From Amphibalanus amphitrite (lineage: Eukaryota > Arthropoda > Thecostraca > Balanomorpha > Balanidae), in assembly GCF_019059575.1 (NCBI RefSeq), contig NW_024882308.1, forward strand, positions 248,001 to 312,000: a DNA stretch of 64,000 nt, given 5' to 3'. The notes beneath the pieces were generated by a model. It was given only the letters and a program-made list of their open reading frames with translations. It was not told the origin of the DNA and did no database searches. The translations under genes were made by a program, and so were the position numbers. Positions 33,601-45,600 of this stretch are shown in pieces (the stretch's first letter is position 1; each line of letters starts with the position of its first letter).

Positions 33601-36600
33601 TCAGGATTGTTTGATTCACAAGCCCTGATTGAATCAAACGCATTGGGAATCAGGGTTGATTGAATCAAAAAAATTAATGATTCATGAACTTAAAAAAAAT
33701 TAAAGTGAGCGAACATAGTTCATTATCAACAAATATTAACACTTGTTCAATTACATGACAACAAAACGAACACAACAAATACAATACTATCCCTGATATT
33801 TTGTATATTTTATTTTTTAATTGAATCAAAAAAGAATCATTCAAAAAAAAAAATTGGCTGAATCAAACGCGAATCATTCTTTTATTGTTTTTTGATTCTC
33901 TGAATCAAAAGGAATCGATTCACCAATTTTTTTAAGGAATGAAACGGTGATTGAATCAAACAAAAATCAAATGAATCAATGATTGAATCGATCCAAAAAA
34001 GGTGAATCAAAAACCAGTCTGTGCTCCATATGTTATGATGGATATCAATGTCACTTTAAGGCAGGGCTGCGGAGTCGATGGATTTTCGGCGACTCCGACT
34101 CCGACTCCGGCTTTCAAAAACCAGCTCGGACTCCGACTCCGACTCCGGGCAGAATTGTCGACTCCGACCGACTCCAACTCCGACTCCGCAGACCTAGCAG
34201 GGCTGCAGAGTCGACAGATTTTCGGTGACTCCGACTCCGACTCCGGCTCGGGTTTCTAAAATCGACTCCGACTCCAACTCCGACTCCGGTCACAACTGTC
34301 GACTCCGACCGACTCCGACTCCGACTCCGACTCCGACTCCGCAGCCCTGCTTTAACCCGCGCCCTGCTGGGGGTCCTGGATTTCCACGCCCTGCTGGGGG
34401 GGGGGGTGTTTGAACACCCCCCCTTGTAACTCGGCTCCTGGGCCACGTAGCGATACGCGGAAGGCGGCGTTCGAAAGAGCGTAAAAAATAATGACGAAAT
34501 CACTTCGGTCAATTTTTTGGTCAGGTCAAAGGTCAGGTCACCAGAGGTCATTGAAGGCAAAATTTCGCCGATTTCCAGGTCGAATGTCGAAAATTTCCAA
34601 GAAGCCAACGCATAACTCGGGAACCAATAGAGCTACAGCGCCGCGGAAAAGCGCATTCGATAGCCCTATTAACGCCCTTTCTGAGTAATTCTCTCAGATT
34701 TGACCTAACGTCAACGGTTTTGCCTGCAGGGGGCAAAAACTGCAAAAATAACCGATTTTTTCGAAAACAGTTTTTCTGCAATTACTTTTGACCCAAGCCT
34801 TGTACGAGCTTACTTTTACCGGCATCGTGTTCCTCTCGTCAAGACGCATCGAATAAACTATAACTTGACCTTGAAAGGTCAACTTGAAAATTTGACCTCA
34901 GGTCAAGGTCATGACCTGACCGGAAAGGGTCATGTTGCATATCAGTCGATCCGTATCGTCGAGCTGAACACATCTAAGTCGTTTTCATCGCTCTAGCATG
35001 CCTCTATCAAAAGTTATTTGCGAAAAACTGTTAGATACCATTCGTGACCTAAGATGACCTCAGGGCATAAACAAGGGTCACGGACACCATTTTCAAGTTC
35101 AGTGTGTCTAAACCACTTGTAATTCGGTGTTTGGGAGTGTTTATAATGTCAATCATCCAAAAGAGGCGCATTTCAATTTTCTCCCATTGACTTATAATGG
35201 GGAGGTCGCAAAATTGACCTGACCTTAGGTCATCGATATCAAAATTCTGAGATATACATTTTGTACATGCTATTGCTCTTAGCTATCGCTGAAAGTTTCA
35301 AAGCGATCGGTCACTCGGTGTAGCTATGACAGACATTGAAATTTTTTATGAGGTGAGGTCACTTCAAGTGACCTGGTGACCTGACCTTGAATGACCTTGG
35401 TCTGAAATTTTCACAACATGTGTAGAATTGATGTATGATAAGGTGTACCAAAAACGGCGGCGCTCCGCGCCGCCGTTTTTGAGATATTCGCGAAAAACCA
35501 CAAGGGGGGGTGTTCAAACACCCCCCCCCCAGCAGGGCGCGGGTTAAGGTCAGGTCAATGTAGTTGACCATAGCTAACCTCAGTCAACTTTTTCTAGTTT
35601 AACAACTTTTTAGGGTAGGTATGTTTTGGAGCTACCTGATTTTAAATTTCGCACTCATTTGAACGTCTGGAAAAACTAGTTTGGGGCGCCAATGCAAAAT
35701 GCTGCGTAGTGAAAATACAGATTTACCTACTATGGGTACTAAGCTGGCGGGATGCATGATATTTGACCGACTCGACTCACCTGACCGGACCAGACGAGAT
35801 AGCCGTTGGCAGTTTCCAAAATGTTGAAATAGTGAACATTTTACCTTTGGTGACCTATGGTGACCTGACCTTTGACCTGACCCAAAAAATGACCGAAGTA
35901 TTTTCGTCCTTATTTTGGGCGTTCTTTCGATTGCCGCTTACCGCGTGTCCCTACGTGGCCCAGGAGCCGAGTTAGAAGGGGGGGGGGGGTGTTCAGACAC
36001 CCCCCCCCCCGGCCCGGCGCGGAATCTCAGAGCACCGGCCCGGCGCGGGTTAAGATTAGGTATCCTCGGATTCCTGTCGTCACGGACAAAACGCCCGTTT
36101 TTGCTGCGAAATTCCAGCGCGATCAGGGGTCGATCGATTGGATGGTGGTGGGTTTGGGAGGGGGGGGGGGGTGGACGGTCCAACGCTGGGCTGCGGAGTC
36201 GATGGATTTTCGTCGACTCCGACTCCGTCTCCGGGGTCTAAAATCGACACTGACTTCGATTCCGTCTCCGGTCAGAAATGTCGACTCCGACTTACTCCGA
36301 CTCCGCAGCCCTGGTCCAACTGGCCCCCTCCCCCTCTCCCCCATCCGGTAATGGCAGGGGTCGACAGCCTACGTCCCGCGGGCCGAATCCGGCCCACGAA
36401 CCATCGGACATCCGGCCCGCGGCCGGTATCAGCAATCAACATCGTGTTCTGGCCCACGGTTCTCTAAAAAATAAACTTTCTCCGTACCAAAGTGACTACA
36501 TATAAGTGTGTGTTGGCACAATATTTCTTCCTACACACATTTCATATGCCTAGAAACAGAATGATAATATAGAGGCGAGCTGGTATATGATCACATTATA

Positions 36601-39600
36601 AAATAGATGCAAACATTCCTTCTATTTTTAAACTCGCCTCTTCCTTCGTCAGAGTCCGTCTTAACCCTATAATTAGTGGCAGGCTCCTGGCTACCCCTAT
36701 TAGTGGCAGGGGGGGGGGCTGTTTACGACCCCCCTTGATATCTCGAGATCTAACCGGCCGATTTTCAAAATTCAAACGGCATTCGATTTCGCTCAACGTG
36801 ATCTACATTTCTAAAAAATAAAAATTAAAAAATGTCAATAGGGGGGTAGAGGGGGGTAAAAACGGGCAAATTGCAGATACATTTTAGACTGTTTATCACG
36901 GCCAGGTTTCTGAACCAATCTTAACGCAACTTTTGCCGATCGATAGAGAATGAACCAGGAATTCACATGGATCCTAAAAATATGCATTTTCAAAAATCAT
37001 AGGCGGATACAGATCATTGAGATTGGGGGTACACAAAAAGTATAGTAAATAAGGTTTTTGTTGGTACTGTTTCTAAAAAGGGTGGTAATGGTCTTATTAT
37101 GTTACAATTTTCTTATGAGAGAACGACTACAATTGTATTGGTCATCCATAGGCGGTGTCAGGGCACCTATGTTGGGAGGTAAAACATAACCCCCTTTTTG
37201 GACGCCTGGATCCGCCTATTATAGCAAAAACGTGTCAAAAGAGGATGCACAATAACTGTATATGTTATCACATGATACCTTTCATTCACTGTTCGTAAAA
37301 CTGGTGCAGCATCGTGATCTTCGCCCAAATGACTCGCTTCACGAATAGGACCCCCCAATTCCCAGTGCTCTGGAGCCGCCCCTGGTAAAGTTATGAACTT
37401 GCGGACTGCCGACTGCTTCCAAATCTCATATCCGGCGCGCACCCAAAAAAAAGGTAACCGACCCTTGGTTAATGGCAAAAACGCCGATAGGGCCGAGTGT
37501 TAAAAATGGAGGTTTTGTTCTCTCTTTATAAGTGCATCCATCGTTCACATACCGGGTGGCCCAGAAAAAACGTTCCCAATTTTAAATGAACATTTCTCAG
37601 AAAGTGATAAAGATACAACATTGAAACTTCCAATAGTCAATGTGACATATATTTTCAGTGAATGGTATGATTTTCATGTTATTCGGTCAATTACTTTTTA
37701 AACGGTTCTTGTTTCTAGCATGCCATGTAAAAATCACTTTTTTGCTCTGATGTTTACCAAAAATGTGAGTGAACGGGCCACTTCCATCTCGGCACCACGG
37801 CCTACAGCCATGACTGCTACTGGCAACTAGTCTCATTGGTGGTTAAGGCCTCAGGGTGACACATTCCCTCTAGCTTTTTTCCTTATTCGGTCGATTTACT
37901 ATTTGATCTTCTTGAAGGGAGGGCGATCAGCAGTAACCCATGCACCGTGCCACTCGGCTTCGCCTCGAAACAGGACTTGTGTTGATTGTTGAAACGAATG
38001 GCATCCATTAACACGACTTTGGCTTAGTATTTGAATATTTGGCACATAAGTGTGACAAATTAAAATATCTAAAATAGCAACACGCGCGCTGGTATCATTC
38101 ACGTTGTTCTATTTTTTGTATTTTTCTAACATGGTACGTCTAAGCCAATCATTACTTCCGTTCAACAACGGCAAAAAAAGCAAAAACGTCTTACTTAATT
38201 CAACATAAGATTGCTGGCTTGAAAATGATGGTACAGTGTTATAATTTGGCATACCAATGCGCAAAGAAGTGACGCAAACCTGATGAAAATTTTGGCTCGT
38301 TATGTGCACTCGAATTTGAGATATAGGCCTCCAAAGTTCGGAACGTTTTTTTTGGGCCACCCGGTATATACGTAATGTCTGCATTATACAGTTTCTCAGT
38401 GGCTGCTCCATTTGAGACTAGTGCAATCATTTAATGATTTTGATCAGATGTGCATGAATGCGAGTGATAGAAATATGATTCAATGGATCTCAAAGAATCG
38501 ACAAAGTTTTCTGATCCTATTGGGTCCCATGTGGAAAACATGTTATGGATGTATGATTTCATAGAATCTGACTACATACCATGTATGGGGATCTGTGATT
38601 CGAGTGTATCCCAACACACATAACTTGTGAAGCCATGTTTTCAGGTTGTTCTTTGTCCGTAAGTGCCACAAAATTATGAATAACGATGTGCGATCACATA
38701 AGGTCCCTAGAACGGCACTATTGCGAATTAATAGTTCCTTGAGGACTTCTGTCGACGAAAATTAAGTAACAATCCATGATCTCATCGGATCTCTTGACAA
38801 AAATAGATCTCAATATATGATGCTAAACAGATATCACGACAAAAGAGAGAACTGGATCTTTGATCACACTAGATCTGATGTGAATATGCGAGGGATCAGA
38901 TCCCAGATCCATTTTCACGGTTCTGTCCACATGGCTGATTTAGAGTTAACCTGTCTTGTCGGTCCCCCTATTCATTCAGTGCAGCATATTTTTGAATTAT
39001 GGCTTATGCGTTATTCACTGGCACTGTTACCATGGAGCTCGTGTGCGCACTGTACAGTGTACAATGTGCCTGGTGAATGGTGATATAGCTGAATCGCTGC
39101 CACCAGGTTCTGGTAGAAATGCGAACAGCCATGCTGCAGTATGCCAAGAACTTTGGCATGATCGGTCTCATGTTTGCTGGTGTGGAGTGTTGTATAGAAT
39201 CGGTGAGTATGGTTATTGTGACTGCACAGTGCACAGTATGGTGGCATGTGTACTGTGAGTGTGTTGGTTGTTTTAAAGGGATTGCCAGGGTTTGACGAAC
39301 TGAAAGGCATGGGCCTGTTTCCGCTATTGTTGGATTGCTCAAGCACTGCTGATTCTAATGATATGTAATAAAAACTTCTATAGTTCGTTTTTTTTTAGTT
39401 CGACCCTCACTGTAATCGTCTTTTTGAACACAGCACGGGAATTGCTAGCGTCGGCGCACATCGATGTCACAGACGATTAACTTTATTCAAAATTATTTCT
39501 TCCTAGCTTCTATTTCCCAGACTCGTAGCTTGTATTTGCCTATATATACAACCCCACAGGGATAGACAACTTGTCAGGGGTGGTAACTGAACTAATTCAT

Positions 39601-42600
39601 AAATCGCATTTCGTTTACAGAAAGGTAGTATCATTGGCGTTCAAAACTTGTTTTGGAAAATATCATTCATATCTCCAATACAATGTGCGCTAACCAGTTT
39701 TTAAGCAATTCAGGGAGCAATTCTCGCGCTATGTTCAAAAAGATATTTACAGTGAGGGTCGAACTAAAGTAAAATATAGTTGTCTGTAGTATTTTATTTT
39801 AAGTTCGACCCTCACTGTAAAAGTGTCTTTGAACACAGCACGAGAATTGCTAGCTGAATTACTGAGAAAAAGTGGTTGGCGCATATTGAATTTCACTGAC
39901 GATCAACTTTATCAAAATTATGTTTTCCTGGCTCCTAGTTCCCAGACTGTCTGCCCGTATTTGCCCATATTTACAACCCCACAGGGGCCACAGGGATAGA
40001 CGATTTGTCAGGAATGATAACTGAACTGAATAAATCGCACCGCGTTTAACATAACGGTACATCATCGGTGCTCAAATTTTGGAAAATATTAACATCTGCA
40101 ATACAATGGCTACGTTTCCATGACACAAGTTAAGCCGATTTTGCAAAATGGATTTGCTCCATCATAATATTAAGGCAGCATTTAAAAATGTAAATATAGG
40201 ATTAGGTGCTAGCTAAAACCACGCTAAAACCATATCTACGCTCGTTTTTTTGCATAAGGTGAATAGTACCTATCCGAGAAAAACGCACGTGACATTTCTC
40301 TAAATCGATTTAGACATGTCATGGAAACGTAGTGATTGTGCGGCTGACCAGTTTTCTCTGTACCTAATTCAGGCAGTAATTCTCGTGCTGTGTTAAAAAA
40401 AGATGCTTACAGTGTGGGTCAAACTTAAAACAAACCAACTATAGGTTGTTTAAGTACCGTAAAGTGGGGCTATTTGAGACAGTATTGCAGTGGTTTAGTG
40501 AAATCGCTGTGCCATGAAAACCGTTTGATTTTTTTCATTTTTTGCTCAGGCTGATGTGGAATTGAACGATGAATGCCATTGGTAACGTTTTTTGAAAATT
40601 TTGAAAAGTTTTGAAAGAAATTTGGCATTAAATGTGAAATACAGCAAAAACACAATTTCAGTTATACAGAAAGCACCCCTACCTGCAGCTTAACATGGAG
40701 GAAGTTTTAAAAAACTGCAACGGAATATATCGTAACTAACGTTATACTTATGGGCTAAGTACGGCCCTCCAGGTATTTAGTGGTTGGTTGCCAACATCAC
40801 AATAAGCGATCTGCATTGATGAGTACGTCTAATGGCTGTTGAAAACCATTGCCGAAGTGTGTGCACGAACCCTCTTCTCATTTCTATTGACTCTTTTTAC
40901 AGGAGCGTCTCTGTCATTCAAAGTTATTAGGTACATCAAAAGCAAATAGGCTAACCAACCACTCTTTTGCTGGAGGGCCGTACATTTTTCATGAAGACAT
41001 TGTGTATTGTTAAGGGTAGTGACGATTGTGTAACCCAATGTCTCAGAGTATCAATGATACCCAACTCGTCAAACCTCAACATATGCCAAATACAGCTGAT
41101 GATTGTGATGCCAAGGCCCTAAAATAGGTGATATGATGCATCCGAGAAGACTTACCGCTATCTGCTAAAATCGTATCAAACGTTCGACCTAATAAACAGC
41201 TGTGAATCTGCCATGGGTTCATGGTACTTTAAAACAGCAAGCAATATTAACCCGCGCCCCACTGGGGTCTGCGTATAACACGCCCTACGGGGGGGAGGGG
41301 GGTATGATTACTGCCTTGAGCTGTCTTTTGGTGGAGTCCCTTTTACTTCTACGACCAAAACATGAACGACTTTTCGATAGTTCGTTTCAGGGGGTGCGCT
41401 CCGGGCTTTTAACATTACGAAAATTGGAGACACCTTCGTTAGCGCTGTCAGCACCGTGAGCATTCTAACAACAAATGCAGTAATCCCACCAATCAGCGTA
41501 CGTCAATACTCGACGCTCATTGGCTGATAAGCCAGTGACGACTTTTGGGGCCAGAGCGTAACATATAGCAGCACGGGCCGTTCAGTTTAGGACTTGATTT
41601 TGACATTATGTAGGCCAGTCTGATTAAAACTCGGATCGTTTATAAAAACTGCAATTCATTTTAGTAGTGGTCCGACAAGTCTTTTGCTTTTTAAAATAAT
41701 TTGTTGAAAAATGAGCTATTAGATGCGTACTCATGCCAAATTTGCCCCGTTACCATGGCAACCTGAATCAACGGCGCTGAAGAAGTCAATAGACGAAACC
41801 GGTACGCCTTTAAAGGAAAAGGGCCACCTTTAACATGGGGATTGAAACTGAGATAGCCATCTTGTAGCCCGTGTCCGAAAACCTGTCTGTCTACCTCCTT
41901 ACGGCCGATTTCGGCCTCCATTCGTAGTTATCGGCAATTTTAAAAGAAAATACGCCAGGAATGCGTCCTTATCCCAGGAATGCGTTCTTATCCGACAATA
42001 CAGCCACCCGCGGCGAGGCTTTGGTTTTTTACCAATCAGCTCCAACCAGCTCAGCTTTAACCAATCAGCTTATCTGACACAATCCGACGAGTCTGTCTTC
42101 TGAACGCTGATTGGCTTGAGTGTGACGTCATCGCTATGCCATCATACAGTAGGTGCCGTAGAGAGTATCAACATAGTACCAATATGTTAAATAGTTTTAA
42201 ATACTTTTTCGCGAATTGTGCACTTCTGGCACCAGTTTTAAAAAGAAAATGAAAAATAATAATGTCAAAATGAAAAACAACGATATCTTCATATTTCACG
42301 AAGGTGGCCCTTTTCCTTTAATGTAACTGTTTTAATAGTTTGATTCGTGGAGCCTGGAGGTTCATTTACTCTCGATACAATACTTGTCCATTTATAACTA
42401 CAAGCACAACCCAATCTCCCAAAACCGTGATCGAAACCGAAAACCCTGGAGCCCCAATTGCAACCACAATGAGGCACCCTCCCGTCGCGTCCGGAGGACA
42501 ATAGCAGCCTAGTGTGCTCAGCGTTACGATCGACCTGCTCGTCGTCCTCCGAGGGTCGCGGCCGGGCGCCGTCTGGCCCCTCCTCCCCCACCCCGGCCTG

Positions 42601-45600
42601 TGCCCAGGGTTGTTACGAGCAAAAACCCAACCCACTGGGTTTTTGGGTTTTTGGGTGGGTAATTGAAAGCAAAAACCCAGGGTGGGTTTTTGCCTTAACT
42701 TTGAATTGTTTCGATCACCACAATCACTTCTACATTTCAGTATTTCATGCTTTGGGCCTAATTCAATGTTTAATTTATGCTAGCATCTTAAAGTGTGTTA
42801 CAGAGACGCTGAATCAATGCCTGTTATAAGTAAAAACCCAACCTGGTGGGTTTTTGGGTTTCTAAGCTGCTTTTATATTTAGAATGGGAACTGAAGCAAG
42901 CAACTAATAGGAAACAATAGTAAAATGTTTCGTTGTCCATGTGCACCAGTACGTGGACTGGATGAGGTCGACCACTCCTCTGGATTGGCGGGAATCTGCA
43001 ATTATGTGGTGTGGTGTCAGCGCTGCTCTCGGCGGAGGCTGCCGGGCGCGCCTCGTGTTATAGACGCCCTGCAACATAAGGCGCGAGATGCAGCGGGCCG
43101 CCGGCTAGGCTGGGGCAGGGGGGGGGGGACAAAGTTTAGTTCATACCTACCAGTCTGGCTGCTCCCGTACCTACGTCGCCAAACCAAGAGAACACCCGAG
43201 GGCATTTACGTGCTGAAGATCGGGAACATCCGCGATATTCAAGAACGCCTGTGGCCTGATCTGCGCATAGCTTCGTGGAAAACTGGACACCGACACATTC
43301 ATCAATGTCTCCTGTAGCGATTTCCGTGTCCAAAATATGCATAAGTAGTCAAAATTTCGGATGGCAGGGCAAGAAAGGCGACTCTGAAACTCGGTTAAAA
43401 CAGCGTTTATACTGTGGTTTCGGCGGCATTATCACTTTTACGCATCCGTGCGCTCCCTCCCAGCGCGGCGGAAGTGCGACCGACGAAGAGGTTGCTAGGC
43501 AACGGTATTTGCTTGGGCTGTTCTATGAACTCAGGTTTCTATAGCAACCCCGTAACAAACCAATGAAACTGAACAGGTCTCCATGGCAACCACGGTACAA
43601 ACATTGCTATAGAACACGTCTGGTAAAATTAGTTGCAACTATCTTTAGCCACCGTGGTTGCAACGATCATAGGGCCTAATGAAACATCACAGCTAAAACA
43701 ACCAAAGTGTGAACAAAAATATCAAAAAGCCTCCAGTAATATCAAAAACCCACCAAAAAAAAAACACGAAAAACCCACCAAAAATACCAAAAACCCACCA
43801 AAACCCATGAAAAACCCTGGGTTTTTAACAACCCTGCCTGTGCCCAGTGCCGACGCCGCCCAGCTCAATGACTGGCATGCGCTGTCGTTGCAGTACCGCG
43901 CCAAGGATGACCTACGAAACGGCACCTACGCCGGCGCCGTCACCGGCGGCCTTATAGGACTGCGAGGTGAGTGAGAAAGAGCCGGCGAGGGATGTGACTC
44001 TTCAAGCGGTCTATCCTCTGGGCCATTGAAGTCATGAAAGGTGAAGAAACTCTGGAGAAGAAAAAAAAAACTTGAAATTAAAGATCCTGCCTTGAAACTT
44101 GATTGGACATGATGGCTGTTATGCATGGTGATTGGTGACGCTGTTGTTAACGAACAAACAAGCAACAATTGTGCTCATATCAGGGCCTCGGCTAACATGT
44201 TAACTACTGGGGCAAATGCCCCAGTAGCGTCAAGGAATGCCCCAGTAGTGGTCAGATTTTGCCCAACCTCCACAAAATAAGAATATATCAATATAAACGT
44301 AATTAAAGCAACTTTACGTTTCACCATGTCTATTCATGGCTTCATCAGAAAATACAGGCCTCTCCGCTGCGCCGAATAATACGACATATAAACATAAAAA
44401 TCACCAGAAGATAAAAAAGTACGTGCTCTAATTCCACTCCACTTCCTACCTAACTAAAATCTCTAGCCGAAGCACTGAAAATGATTAAACTAACATTTTT
44501 ACATACAGCAACATACTTAAGAATTAGGCATATGCACTCGAGTTGTGCGGTGCAGCATACCACACAGGCATACTGGCATTGGAGCCGTGCGGCACAGCCT
44601 ACCACCCAGGTGACTGCACAGTATACTCGTACATGGATACACTGATTTGGGCCACAGTTACAAGTCCGCGCTTCGGGGGGGGGGGGCATGTGCACCCCAT
44701 CTAGCCGAATCTTTTGTTAAGACCGGCCGTTCCATCATACGTGCCTAGAAGATGCATCCATCTCTTCTCTCTTACACGCCTGTAGTCCACGTTCTGCATC
44801 CACACTCTTTCCAGTCCCACCACGCGTAAATCGTCCACACTGTGGTCCGGAGTGCAGAAGTGGTGCCTCACCGGAAGCGCCACGGTCGGGTTGCTCACCC
44901 GTACGGATGATAGGTGGTTCTGTATACGGCCGTACAGATTTCCACCTGTCTCTCCCACGTAGCACACGCACTCACATACATTACACCATATTCCGTAAAT
45001 AACATTTACACTTTTACACCCTATCGTCCTATCGCACGTCGTCACGCGCCCCTCCCCCGGTCCCCTCACGCGATCACTGCTTGAGCACATCCTTCTGCAA
45101 ATGACACACTGTTTGCCGCAGCTCTCTGGTTTGCTATCGCCCTTCTTAGAAACAATACGCCTAGTTTTTGCATGTACTAAAATGTCACGTAGGTTCCTAC
45201 CTCGTTTGTATGCTACCATAGGCTGACCTGGAAAGACTTCGCGTAGCCTATGCGATCTGTGGAGTAGGTGCTGCTTCTTTGTGAGTACCGTCCTGATATT
45301 CGGTAGGAATTTGGAGTACGTGACCGCCATAGGTACTCTCCCCTCAGTTTTGTTGGACGGTCGGTCAGAAAGAAGCTGTTCCCTATTTACTGAATCAAGC
45401 TTTTTAAACTCCCTATCTACTACTGTTTGAGGATATTCTCTCTCAAGAAGACGTTTCTTGAGGTTATCTTTGTGTTTGCTAAAATCTGTCTCGTTCGTGC
45501 AGATTCTCTTTATCCTAAGACCCAAGCCATAAGGGACTGCCTTTTTTGTGTGAATCGGGTGGTCAGAATCAAAGTGTAAGTACGATTTCGAGTCTGTTGA

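Noticed and set aside
34002..34608. Ser/Arg-rich ORFs (RSRSRS) resembling splicing factors
   Set aside because: They are translations of the (GACTCC)n element in several frames and recur at 36186 and 53513.
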